NCBI RefSeq assembly: GCF_032191465.1
Contig: NZ_JAQOUE010000001.1
Location: 1,612,001-1,676,000 of the forward strand
Length of the DNA stretch: 64,000 nt
Origin: Candidatus Nitronereus thalassa
GTDB lineage: Bacteria; Nitrospirota; Nitrospiria; Nitrospirales; UBA8639
Direction: 5' to 3'
Shown: in pieces, positions 26,441-34,350 of the stretch
Position numbering within the stretch: the stretch's first letter is position 1
Layout of the letters: every line of letters begins with the position of its first letter
The notes under the pieces: generated by a model
Database searches by the model: none
The model's input: only the letters and a program-made list of their open reading frames with translations
Told to the model about the DNA's origin: nothing
Position numbers and translations under genes: made by a program

Positions 26441-26471
26441 ATTTCTGCTCCCTTACTCCAAACTCAGGCAT

Positions 26472-26891
26472 TCATGAACCCGAAGAGGTTGCTGCTTCCT
26501 CGGGTGCGGTTTCCGTACCTGTTTTCTTCTTGTAGTCATTTAAGGCGGCCTTAATCGCATCTTCCGCCAACACAGAACAGTGGATTTTCACTGGCGGTAG
26601 ATTAAGTTCCTGCACAATTTCCGTATTCTTGATTTGACCGGCCTGATCAACCGTTTTCCCTTTTAACCATTCCGTGGCCAGACTCGAACTCGCAATCGCC
26701 GACCCACAACCAAAGGTTTTAAACTTTGCATCGACAATGGTGTCATTTTCTACTTTGATTTGGAGCTTCATAACATCACCACATTCTGGTGCACCCACAA
26801 TTCCTGTGCCCACGCCATCTTCTTCTTTTTTAAAGCTCCCCATATTACGGGGATTGTTGTAGTGATCAATCACTTTTTCACTGTATGCCAT
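26472..26891 (-). CDS. iscU: IscU, Fe-S scaffold
   Basis: 139 aa. Clusters are built on three Cys: ECGDVM near residue 38, GCGSA near 63 and HCS near 106, all present. The HscA-recognition motif LPPVK is visible as LNLPPVKIHC. The last ~15 residues are an Ala/Glu/Thr/Ser tail not found in E. coli IscU. It follows iscS directly. Confidence 0.97.
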   Translation of the reverse strand: MAYSEKVIDHYNNPRNMGSFKKEEDGVGTGIVGAPECGDVMKLQIKVENDTIVDAKFKTFGCGSAIASSSLATEWLKGKTVDQAGQIKNTEIVQELNLPPVKIHCSVLAEDAIKAALNDYKKKTGTETAPEEAATSSGS

Positions 26892-26959
26892 GATTCAATC
26901 CTCCCTCTCCAAAACATTATAAACATCAAATCGTTACATTCCGAGGCCTTTTATTTTTG

Positions 26960-28174
26960 TTAATGCGCGGCCCATTGGACCGACTTTAAGTCAATGCCTT
27001 CCTTGGCCATTTCATATAATGGCGACATTTCTCGCAGATGATTCACCGCTTTTAACATTCGATCAATGGTATATTCCACTTCTTCCGCTGTGGTAAATCG
27101 CCCAAGGCCAAATCGAATGGAAGAATGCGCTAAGTCCGACCCCACCCCAAGCGCCCGAAGTACATAAGAAGGTTCCAGGGTTGCTGACGTGCATGCTGAT
27201 CCTGAGGATAGGGCAATTTCCTTAACCCCCATGAGTAAAGCCTCTCCCTCGACATAGGCAAAGCTAATATTAAGATTTCCCGGCAATCGCTCAGTGGGAT
27301 GGCCATTGAGATACACTTCTTCCATAGCACTCATGATTCCATCTTGCAGACGATCGCGAAGTGCCTTTATTCTAATCGTCTCTTCTTCCATTTCTTGGGA
27401 ACATAATTCAATCGCTCTTCCAAAACCCACAATCAGAGGGACAGGCAGAGTTCCAGACCTCATGCCCCGCTCATGCCCCCCCCCATCAATCAGTGGAACT
27501 ATGCGAACACGAGGGGCTTTACGCCGAACATACAAGGCCCCAATACCTTTGGGGCCATAAATTTTATGCCCTGTAAATGACATAAGATCAATTCCTGTTT
27601 CTTGAACATCAACAGGAATTTTTCCCACGGCCTGCGTGGCATCGCAATGAAACAGTACGCCCTTTTCCTTGGCAATTTTACCAATTTCCTTAACTGGGTG
27701 GATGGTACCGATTTCATTATTCGCAAACATGATTGAGATTAAAATCGTCTTGTCAGTAATGGCATTGCGAACATCTTCAGGATTAATCATCCCGGCTTTA
27801 TCTACAGGAAGATAGGTGACCTTGAATCCCTTCTTTTCGAGGGCTTTGGCCGTATCAATGACGGCTCGATGCTCAGTCGAGCTGGTAATGATATGATCGC
27901 CTTTTTCTTTATACATTTCGGCCACACCCTTGAGCGCCAAATTATTTGATTCTGTGGCACCGCTGGTAAACACGATTTCTTTTGAATCGGAATTAATAAC
28001 CTTGGCAATTTGCTTGCGCGCATGGTCTACTCCCTCTTCCGCATCCCACCCAAAGGAATGGTTTCGACTGGCCGCATTGCCATATTTTTCTGTAAAAAAT
28101 GGAACCATCGCCTCGACCACTCGAGGATCACAACGAGTAGTTGAATTGTTGTCCATATAGATAGGTAACTTCAT
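26960..28174 (-). CDS. iscS: IscS, cysteine desulfurase
   Basis: 404 aa PLP enzyme that takes sulfur from cysteine for Fe-S clusters and tRNA thiolation. PLP Lys is in [12 protein letters not shown] near residue 206; catalytic Cys is in [14 protein letters not shown] near 328. The N-terminal [16 protein letters not shown] is the family start. Its start overlaps the iscR stop by four bases, indicating coupling. Confidence 0.97.
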   Translation of the reverse strand: MKLPIYMDNNSTTRCDPRVVEAMVPFFTEKYGNAASRNHSFGWDAEEGVDHARKQIAKVINSDSKEIVFTSGATESNNLALKGVAEMYKEKGDHIITSSTEHRAVIDTAKALEKKGFKVTYLPVDKAGMINPEDVRNAITDKTILISIMFANNEIGTIHPVKEIGKIAKEKGVLFHCDATQAVGKIPVDVQETGIDLMSFTGHKIYGPKGIGALYVRRKAPRVRIVPLIDGGGHERGMRSGTLPVPLIVGFGRAIELCSQEMEEETIRIKALRDRLQDGIMSAMEEVYLNGHPTERLPGNLNISFAYVEGEALLMGVKEIALSSGSACTSATLEPSYVLRALGVGSDLAHSSIRFGLGRFTTAEEVEYTIDRMLKAVNHLREMSPLYEMAKEGIDLKSVQWAAH

Positions 28175-28650
28175 GAGTTCACTCCTTGTGGCTTTAAAGA
28201 TTCGACGATGATTAAAGGCGATTCGTCTAGCAACATATCTTCAATCGACATGCCATTTAGTAAGGCATAAATACTTTCTTGAATTTTGAGCAAGGGGGTT
28301 CGAATGTTACAGCGATCCATTTGGTCACAGGACGACTGGTCTTTTTCGTGGTAACAGTCAGTAATGCCTAATGGTCCTTCGATGGCTTCTAATACCTGAG
28401 CGATGGTGATGTCCTTAGCCTCTCGGCCCAATACATACCCCCCTTTTGGTCCATTGTGATGACTTTCAATAATTTGTTGCCGCGCCAAAGTTTGAAGAAC
28501 CTTGGCTAATAATTCCACGGGCATGAAATGTTCTTCCGCAATTTCCTTGGTATTCACGACGCGTGGCTGCACCTCCCCGCCACCTTGGACGGACGCCATA
28601 TACTGTAATGCCAAGAGAGCATAATCAGCTTTTTTCGAAAACTTCAGCAC
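28171..28650 (-). CDS. iscR: IscR, Rrf2-family Fe-S regulator
   Basis: 159 aa. The N-terminal winged helix is typical of Rrf2 proteins ([13 protein letters not shown], then a [22 protein letters not shown] wing split by the recognition helix). Three Cys spaced C-x8-C-x5-C (around residues 99-115) would hold a [2Fe-2S] cluster. As in other bacteria it leads the ISC operon and probably represses it when clusters are plentiful. Overlaps iscS by ATGA. The intergenic region upstream carries nested dyads. Confidence 0.94.
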   Translation of the reverse strand: MLKFSKKADYALLALQYMASVQGGGEVQPRVVNTKEIAEEHFMPVELLAKVLQTLARQQIIESHHNGPKGGYVLGREAKDITIAQVLEAIEGPLGITDCYHEKDQSSCDQMDRCNIRTPLLKIQESIYALLNGMSIEDMLLDESPLIIVESLKPQGVNS

Positions 28651-28691
28651 TCACCAACCTCTACGATAAGAATAATCACAGACATAAAAAG

Positions 28692-28761
28692 TCTCCGACC
28701 AAATATATCGGCAATAATAGCATTGACTTTCACATCTAGTCAAGAGTAATTTAGTCGGAGA
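28692..28761. promoter_or_regulatory. divergent iscR/fdx control region with nested inverted repeats
   Basis: Outer arms: 28693-28704 and 28749-28760 pair over 12 bp with one mismatch (CTCCGAC core). Inner arms: TTGACT (28723-28728) and AGTCAA (28738-28743), exact. The inner arms also serve as -35 boxes: toward fdx with TAATTT at 28747-28752, and toward iscR with TATTAT at an 18-nt spacing. The layout suggests one regulator, probably IscR, controlling both directions. Confidence 0.6.
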
Positions 28762-28866
28762 TAAAAAAAGTCGTCGATTCTGAATGTAAAATATAAACTA
28801 TTGAAAATAAACTATTTTTGTAACCTATGTACCATGTTCATTTGAGCAAAGATTAAGGAGAAACTA

Positions 28867-29280
28867 ATGGGTGGAAGCAATCCCTACATAGAACAGTTCG
28901 AGGCTAAAGTCGCAACCGAGGCATATACCGTGACCTTTAAATGCCATGATCAAAATACTGTCGTGAATGTAGATCCAAGTAGAATCCCGTACGGTCCAAC
29001 TGGGCAACCAGGAAGCATCCTAGACATTGCCATGGGAGCTGGAATCGATGTGGAACATGCCTGTGGGGGAGTATGCGCTTGTTCCACCTGTCATGTAATT
29101 GTGAAAGAAGGCTTGGATACCTGTAATGAAGCCACTGACGATGAGTTGGATCAATTAGATGAAGCACCGGCCATTACGCTGCAATCTCGCCTTGCCTGCC
29201 AATGCGTCCCTGACGGGTCACAAAATTTGCTTGTGGAAATCCCGGAATGGAATAAAAACCTCGTAAAAGAAAGTCATTAA
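28867..29280 (+). CDS. fdx: [2Fe-2S] ferredoxin, adrenodoxin/ISC type
   Basis: 137 aa. Cluster ligands follow the adrenodoxin spacing C-x5-C-x2-C (ACGGVCACSTC near residue 63) with the fourth Cys in ACQC near 115. ISC ferredoxins supply electrons for cluster building. In proteobacteria fdx sits inside the operon between hscA and iscX; here it is divergent from iscR across 216 bases and shares its control region. N-terminal ~20 residues are an extension with no clear role. Confidence 0.9.
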   Translation: MGGSNPYIEQFEAKVATEAYTVTFKCHDQNTVVNVDPSRIPYGPTGQPGSILDIAMGAGIDVEHACGGVCACSTCHVIVKEGLDTCNEATDDELDQLDEAPAITLQSRLACQCVPDGSQNLLVEIPEWNKNLVKESH

Positions 29281-29321
29281 TATATAAATATTTTTCTGTA
29301 AATTCGTCTCTTTTTCTAAAA

Positions 29322-29360
29322 CAAAAGGCCATGAGATAGTGACTATCTCATGGCCTTTTG
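29322..29360. terminator. bidirectional terminator between fdx and tRNA-Asn
   Basis: A perfect 18-bp stem (29322-29339 with 29343-29360) and 3-nt loop. The minus strand has the stronger T tract, for the tRNA; the plus strand serves fdx. Confidence 0.88.
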
Positions 29361-29367
29361 AATTTGG

Positions 29368-29440
29368 CTCCTCGGGCAAGACTCGAACTTGCGACCAATC
29401 GGTTAACAGCCGATCGCTCTACCAACTGAGCTACCGAGGA
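29368..29440 (-). tRNA. tRNA-Asn (anticodon GTT)
   Basis: 73 nt on the minus strand. The acceptor arms TCCTCGG/CCGAGGA pair fully, D-arm AGCTCAGTTGGTAGAGC, anticodon loop CTGTTAA and T-arm GTTCGAGTC are all standard. CCA is not fully encoded (GCC follows). Anticodon GTT reads AAC/AAU. Confidence 0.96.
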
Positions 29441-29582
29441 ACAGAATGGCTAAGAATATCTCTATACTTAAATAGGCTAATGCTTAAGAAACCCATAATA
29501 TACCGAGCTCGCCATAGGATCAATAGGAGGAAAGGGGAAAAATCAATTTCAGGAAAAGGCTGGAAACACGGTATTCCAGAAA

Positions 29583-29846
29583 TTAAAACTGAAAGTCATC
29601 AGAATCTTCCTCACCCTCTTCGGCTTCCGCAGCCCCACCTTCAGACAGTGCTACATAATGACGGGCCCAGGATAAATAAATATTCCCGCTGTCTTTCATA
29701 GCATCTGCACCCATGGTTAACTTTTTCGATACGTCCGGATCTCCACCGGTAAGCTGAATTTCTTGAGCGCGACTTTCCAACATTTGATGGAATAGGCCCA
29801 TTTGCTCGCTAATACCATTCATAAGTTGCCTGAGGTCTTGGCTCAT
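29583..29846 (-). CDS. small acidic protein, unknown function
   Basis: About 87 aa. Helical N-terminal part (SQDLRQLMNGISEQMGLFHQ) and a strongly acidic tail of Glu and Asp ending DDFQF. No family recognised and no Cys. The ATG at 29846 is preferred because AAGGTGG lies 11 nt upstream; a GTG at 29861 is the alternative. A terminator separates it from the oxidoreductase operon upstream, so it is probably its own unit. The SGNIYLSWARHYVALS segment looks amphipathic. Confidence 0.55.
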   Translation of the reverse strand: MSQDLRQLMNGISEQMGLFHQMLESRAQEIQLTGGDPDVSKKLTMGADAMKDSGNIYLSWARHYVALSEGGAAEAEEGEEDSDDFQF

Positions 29847-29906
29847 TATAGTATCTACCACCTTTCTAACACCTTACACTTCACTTGGCCGCCAGGCTTA
29901 CATAAC

Positions 29907-29950
29907 AAAGCCCTGCGACAATTGAAAAAATCAATGGCGCAGGGCTTTAG
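29907..29950 (-). terminator. terminator of the oxidoreductase operon
   Basis: AAAGCCCTGCG (29907-29917) pairs with CGCAGGGCTTT (29938-29948), with an inner CAATTG-type stem; just after the stop of the last operon gene. Confidence 0.8.
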
Positions 29951-29973
29951 ACCTTATCTAACGTATTCGCCGC

Positions 29974-30252
29974 TTAACCTTGATAGGCCTGCCCTAATTC
30001 AGCAGCTTCACCAGCTTTGTTCATAAGAATACCATCGGCACCGACGGCGAGCATTTCAATCGCTTCGTGTTTAGCCGCATCACATACTACCTTACACAGC
30101 TCGCAGCCCTTACATCGATTAATGACGACCTCTGCCACCATTCTTTCAGTATTGAGATCTAAACAATTGGCTTCCGGGCAATACATAATACACAACCGGC
30201 AGCCCTTTTTAGCTACGCACTTTTCTTCGGTTACTTGCGCTACATTATACAT
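29974..30252 (-). CDS. 2-oxoacid:ferredoxin oxidoreductase, delta (2x[4Fe-4S]) subunit
   Basis: 92 aa. Two ferredoxin motifs: C-x5-C-x2-C-x3-CP (KCVAKKGCRLCIMYCP near residue 12, with a longer first gap than the usual CxxC) and C-x2-C-x2-C-x3-C (CKGCELCKVVC near 47). It takes electrons from the catalytic subunits and passes them to soluble ferredoxin. Last gene of a five-gene operon; 23 bases after the gamma gene. Confidence 0.85.
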   Translation of the reverse strand: MYNVAQVTEEKCVAKKGCRLCIMYCPEANCLDLNTERMVAEVVINRCKGCELCKVVCDAAKHEAIEMLAVGADGILMNKAGEAAELGQAYQG

Positions 30253-30275
30253 GAATGACTACCTTTTCCCATTAT

Positions 30276-30971
30276 TTATGCCGCTGCGACGGCCAGTTCA
30301 ACATTATTTTTCGCTGCCCATTCACTGCCCATCTCGTAGGCACGTATGACAGTGTCTAAATTTTTCTTTAACAGCATTTCTTTTTTGGCAAACTTCTTTT
30401 TGATGGCTTCATCTAACGTCGCCGTTCCACCTGAAGCTACAAACTTTTTCCCAAACCGTTCTTGAAGTGCGCCATCTAACGCTTCCAAAGATACACATTT
30501 CGTGATTCCCGCCACAGACCCAATCATAGTCATATTGGTCGAAAGCTCGGTTCCCGCGACTTCCAAAGCGACCTGAGTCCCAGCAATATAAAACACCGAA
30601 ACGTTCAAATCTTTTAATGTCTTCACATCTTCATCTGAAAGAAGCGGCATGTCAGAGTTAATGATTACGACTCCGCCTTCTTTAATTCCTGAGTAAAACG
30701 GCATGGTGTAGCTTTTCCCTAACGTAATCACCTGCGGATGGAACACCTCAATCACATCAGGAAACACCAGCTCCCCACGATCATAAATTCGTTTCACACC
30801 GATCCGACAATAACTCTCGGCTGGTGCCATACGCTTTTCAGCACCAAAAAATGGATTAGAGATCGCATACTTCCCGTCACGGGAGGCGGCCATCGCCATC
30901 ACATGGGCTGCGGTCACCGCACCTTGCCCTCCAAGGCCTGACATTCGAATATTGATTCTAGTCTTAATCAT
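30276..30971 (-). CDS. 2-oxoacid:ferredoxin oxidoreductase, gamma subunit
   Basis: 231 aa, POR/KOR gamma fold. The N-terminal MSGLGGQGAVTAAHVMA is the family mark, followed by SNPFFGAEKRMAPAESYCRIG. In such complexes gamma helps hold CoA-SH near the TPP site. The C-terminal ~50 residues (from KKFAKKEMLLKKNLD) are Lys-rich and extend beyond short gamma proteins. Sits between beta and delta genes with short gaps (31 and 23 bases). Confidence 0.9.
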   Translation of the reverse strand: MIKTRINIRMSGLGGQGAVTAAHVMAMAASRDGKYAISNPFFGAEKRMAPAESYCRIGVKRIYDRGELVFPDVIEVFHPQVITLGKSYTMPFYSGIKEGGVVIINSDMPLLSDEDVKTLKDLNVSVFYIAGTQVALEVAGTELSTNMTMIGSVAGITKCVSLEALDGALQERFGKKFVASGGTATLDEAIKKKFAKKEMLLKKNLDTVIRAYEMGSEWAAKNNVELAVAAA

Positions 30972-31002
30972 AATGTTCCTCCTGGACCAACCTGACGACT
31001 GG

Positions 31003-31911
31003 TTAAGCTTTTGCCGCTGCCAGCTGTCTTTTCGCCTCAGCCTTTCGCTCTTTTTCTTTGGCCGCCATTTCGGTCAACAGCTCTTTGGCTTGATCACTAA
31101 TATATTCTCTGTATGCAAAGCGTTCAGTCGGTTTTTCGGAATCCCGCATTTCTTGGAGACCTTCCATGCTGTTTTTCCCAATTTCCAAAATGCAGGGGGT
31201 ATACAGCTGTAGATAGGTCGGACCAATTTCGCGAGCCACATGAATCGCGTTTTTAATGACTTTTTCTACAAGGTTTGGTTTGCTGACCGTACAATTCACC
31301 ACATAGTGGCAGCCCGACTCACGAGCAATTTCTGGCAACCGGACCTTCTCAAATGTCTTGCCCACTGGCGCCATTTTGGCCACAAACCCTTTTTGCATCA
31401 ATCCACTTTCTTGGCCACCAGTATTGGCATACAGCTCATTATCAAAACATATGGTGGTAAATTTTTCTTGGCGGAACCAAGCCTGCAATGTCATATCGAG
31501 CCCAATGTCCACAGTTGCCCCATCACCAGCCAAAACCACAACATCCTTGGTTCGACCAGGAAACCGCACAGTCAGGGCACGCTTGAGTCCAGAAGCAATG
31601 GCGTTTTGGTTCCCAAACAGTGAGTGAATATTATGCACGCCTACATGGGGAAATACTAAACTAGTACAGCCCGTAGACCCCACCATGACTGTATCTTCTG
31701 GTGCGGGAAGAGAGGCCAAAATATAGCGAAACGCCATGGACTCTGGACAACCAGCACACAATGAATGTTCTTCAATTAGCTCCTTAGAAGTCCCGATATC
31801 CTTCCATCCGCGAGTCTCATTTCCATAGGTCGCCCGCTCTACTAAATCTTGATATTCCGATGGCATAATCTCAAACATTTCCGGAGCTATTTTAATTCGC
31901 TCTTTACTCAT
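31003..31911 (-). CDS. 2-oxoacid:ferredoxin oxidoreductase, beta (TPP) subunit
   Basis: 302 aa. Binds thiamine diphosphate via GDGATVDIG near residue 122 and DNELYANTGGQ near 150. Cys for a proximal [4Fe-4S] cluster are seen in CAGCPES near 52 and GCTSLVFP near 82, with a later Cys near 205. Together with alpha it cleaves or forms the 2-oxoacid C-C bond. The Lys/Ala-rich C-terminus is an extension. Substrate (pyruvate or 2-oxoglutarate) cannot be told by eye. Confidence 0.92.
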   Translation of the reverse strand: MSKERIKIAPEMFEIMPSEYQDLVERATYGNETRGWKDIGTSKELIEEHSLCAGCPESMAFRYILASLPAPEDTVMVGSTGCTSLVFPHVGVHNIHSLFGNQNAIASGLKRALTVRFPGRTKDVVVLAGDGATVDIGLDMTLQAWFRQEKFTTICFDNELYANTGGQESGLMQKGFVAKMAPVGKTFEKVRLPEIARESGCHYVVNCTVSKPNLVEKVIKNAIHVAREIGPTYLQLYTPCILEIGKNSMEGLQEMRDSEKPTERFAYREYISDQAKELLTEMAAKEKERKAEAKRQLAAAKA

Positions 31912-31982
31912 ATCGGCCTCCTCTATTTATCTTAACTTTCAGTAATTTATCTAAGTATCGAATAACATTGTGGCATTAAGGT

Positions 31983-33191
31983 TCAGCTTCCCCGACCAGC
32001 CAACGCCGCCGTTTTAATGCCGAGAAGACTTTTAATATCAGCCGCAATAATCTCTGGAGGCAGAGTCATACCGCCACACACGTGGGGGCCTGCATACACT
32101 CTTTCACTATTCGTAATAGTTGACTTAATTTCTCTTGCCATCCAGCCAGTAACATTAAACTCTGGCACAATAATATGCTTCGCGTTCTTGGTGACCTCTC
32201 GAATTTCCTCTCCTGGCCAAGGACGCAATGATTTAATTTTCACGATCCCAACATCAATTCCCTCCTCTTCCAGGAGGATCTTCGCCTCGCGCCCTTGTGA
32301 TACGGCCGTCCCCGAAGAGACGATGAGGATATCCGCATCCGGGTTGTCGACTTCAATCAAACCATCAAGCCACCGAACAGTATGTTTGCGAGAGCGTTCA
32401 ACAGCCGCCCACACTTCTTGCTGCCAACTGGCATGGGTCGCATAGCTGATGTAGTTACTTTTCATGACAAACGGATCACGCATCATCCGAACCGGAGGAC
32501 ATTCCATATCCATACATGGCACTGGGGATCGATATGGATCATAGGGTGGGAGGCACATTTCAGCTGGAGTGAGATTCACCATATCTTTGGTATGCGTCAC
32601 GAAAAATCCATCGCAACACAAGGCCAACGGCAAATGCACATCTGGCTCCTCAGAAACAATGTATCCTTTCAAAATCCAATCATAAAAGTCTTGGGCAGTT
32701 TCAGCATGCCACACCAACATGCCGGTATTTAAAAGGTAGGAAATTTCTAAGGTATCTGGCTGAATGGACAATGGTGAGTTAATTCCACGACAAGTGACAA
32801 TCATCTGAATAGGGAGTCGTGCACCAGCCCACATCGGAAAGTTTTCCATCGCACGCATCGTTCCGGGACCAGCTGTGGTGGTAAACACACGAGCGCCACC
32901 AAAAGCCGCACCCGCGCATTGCGACATCACCGCGAATTCACTTTCTCCTCGGAAGTAATCACCGATAAATCCCTCTGCGAACAACTCCCCAATGAGGGCC
33001 GCCGCTTCACTTTGTGGTGTGATTGGATAGGCAATCATAATGTCACAATTGGCTCGACGAAGAGCTTCCTTAATAACCTCACTGCCCGTAAAGAAACAGG
33101 GGGTACGTTCGGCATCGTGCATCATCTGCCATGGATCGGTAATGGTTTGACCGGCTTTATTTTTTGTTCCTACTAACGATTGAGTTGCCAT
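31983..33191 (-). CDS. 2-oxoacid:ferredoxin oxidoreductase, alpha subunit
   Basis: 402 aa. POR alpha domains: pyrimidine-binding N-terminal part (IAYPITPQSEAAALIGE near 55, TTAGPGTMRAMENFP near 107) and a transketolase-C-like part (ILIVSSGTAVSQGREAK near 290). The enzyme either oxidises a 2-oxoacid with CoA or, in the reductive TCA cycle, fixes CO2. In Nitrospira the complex runs in the fixing direction; that use is inferred here from the operon type. Gap to beta 71 bases. Confidence 0.92.
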   Translation of the reverse strand: MATQSLVGTKNKAGQTITDPWQMMHDAERTPCFFTGSEVIKEALRRANCDIMIAYPITPQSEAAALIGELFAEGFIGDYFRGESEFAVMSQCAGAAFGGARVFTTTAGPGTMRAMENFPMWAGARLPIQMIVTCRGINSPLSIQPDTLEISYLLNTGMLVWHAETAQDFYDWILKGYIVSEEPDVHLPLALCCDGFFVTHTKDMVNLTPAEMCLPPYDPYRSPVPCMDMECPPVRMMRDPFVMKSNYISYATHASWQQEVWAAVERSRKHTVRWLDGLIEVDNPDADILIVSSGTAVSQGREAKILLEEEGIDVGIVKIKSLRPWPGEEIREVTKNAKHIIVPEFNVTGWMAREIKSTITNSERVYAGPHVCGGMTLPPEIIAADIKSLLGIKTAALAGRGS

Positions 33192-33301
33192 GATTGCGCC
33201 TCCTTCAAGTTAGGGCTAATGGCTTTGACGTATTGTAATACGTATTTTGGTGTATTAATATGCGGAACTTGCCTTACCCCCCGCATTTTGAATCTCCTAG
33301 C

Positions 33302-33916
33302 TTAACATTTGGGGGGCTCGACTGACCCCTTCAATTTCTTTACCCAATCAGCAAGTTTCAAGATCTTTTCGGCCGTTGCATCACGAAACGAGAGCATTGC
33401 GTCCTCATGGCCAGCCTGAGCACACATGGCAATCGTATAGCAATCTGTGCCTCCCCGAATGATTTTGAGCGATAAATTGGCTTGATGACAATGTACGCCT
33501 ACAAACATGCAGGCATCAATTTTATTGTGCCAAATTGTGAGATTGGGATGGTTAGGATTAATTTCGATTTCAGGATTAATTTTTGGATACTTGGGACGAT
33601 AGTCCGGCATAGGAATCAGCATGGCCTGCTGGGTAGAAGTGACCGACGATTTAAGCGTCTCATACAGATGCCTAATAGCCGTAGCTTTATGAGCCGCTTT
33701 TTCATTCCATGCCCATAGGACAAGGGGGCCGGGAAAAATTGTTGGAACTTTTGCAGATAAGAATTGACGAGCCGCAGCCTCCATCGCCTCGTCTTCATTC
33801 ACGATTTTTCCATGAATATGTGCTTGACCTGGATCTGGCAACCGAATTCCCATACTGGCTGCCGCCGGTGGGAGAAAGTGTTCAGGGCCACGTAAAACCT
33901 GATATGTTGTCGACAT
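33302..33916 (-). CDS. fifth oxidoreductase subunit, CODH-beta/CdhB-like (epsilon)
   Basis: 204 aa, resembling the family annotated as carbon-monoxide dehydrogenase beta-subunit-like (CdhB/ACDS epsilon fold, a nucleotide-binding-type domain). Visible marks: PGPLVLWAWNEKA near residue 60 and NKIDACMFVGVHCHQANLSLK near 130. It heads the operon, 110 bases before the alpha gene, giving the five-gene form known in Aquificae and Nitrospira. Its contribution to the complex is not established; a structural or CoA/FAD-related part is guesswork. Confidence 0.72.
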   Translation of the reverse strand: MSTTYQVLRGPEHFLPPAAASMGIRLPDPGQAHIHGKIVNEDEAMEAAARQFLSAKVPTIFPGPLVLWAWNEKAAHKATAIRHLYETLKSSVTSTQQAMLIPMPDYRPKYPKINPEIEINPNHPNLTIWHNKIDACMFVGVHCHQANLSLKIIRGGTDCYTIAMCAQAGHEDAMLSFRDATAEKILKLADWVKKLKGSVEPPKC

Positions 33917-34350
33917 TAGTAAACTCTCCGCATTCCGGTTGGTATTATATCTGCGATAACTTGCTTACATTCAAAGTACGCCGTCCACTCACTTTATGCT
34001 GGTCCGTGACTTTTCGCAACCATGAAAAAGGCCCAATAACACAAATATTTAGGCTAAAGCTCTAGAGAGGGATGAGCCTTTTGGCCCAGAATCCCACATA
34101 AATCTTTTAAGATTGATTACTATAGGAATTTCCTCTAGATCCTGTCAATTTTTGGCGACTCTTCCCAAACAACTTTAACCGCACTATAGCTTCCTACAGT
34201 TTTTTCCTGCCTAAAAGTTTTAATTTGCCCCTTTACCCTCCCCCACCGATCACGGAACTCCTAAGCAATATTAAAGGTAGTCGCCTAAAGTTACCTAACC
34301 AATGGGCCCTGCAGTAAAGTCTATATCGAACGACTCCGAGACAAAGGATT
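33917..34350 (+). other. intergenic spacer between divergent genes
   Basis: 434 bases holding the leaders of the oxidoreductase operon (minus) and the TIGR03790 gene (plus). Apart from the -10 box at 33944 I see only a weak inverted pair around AGGCT/AGCCT near 34052-34075. No coding frame of note. Confidence 0.35.
33944..33949 (-). promoter_or_regulatory. -10 box of the oxidoreductase operon
   Basis: A perfect TATAAT on the minus strand, about 28 bases before the ATG at 33916. The best -35 candidate (TTGAAT) lies 19 nt away, longer than ideal. It would give a leader of about 20 nt. Confidence 0.4.

Noticed and set aside
28723-28743. Canonical IscR type-1 site
   Set aside because: GACT and AGTC halves are 9 nt apart rather than 5, so the E. 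coli consensus does not apply directly.
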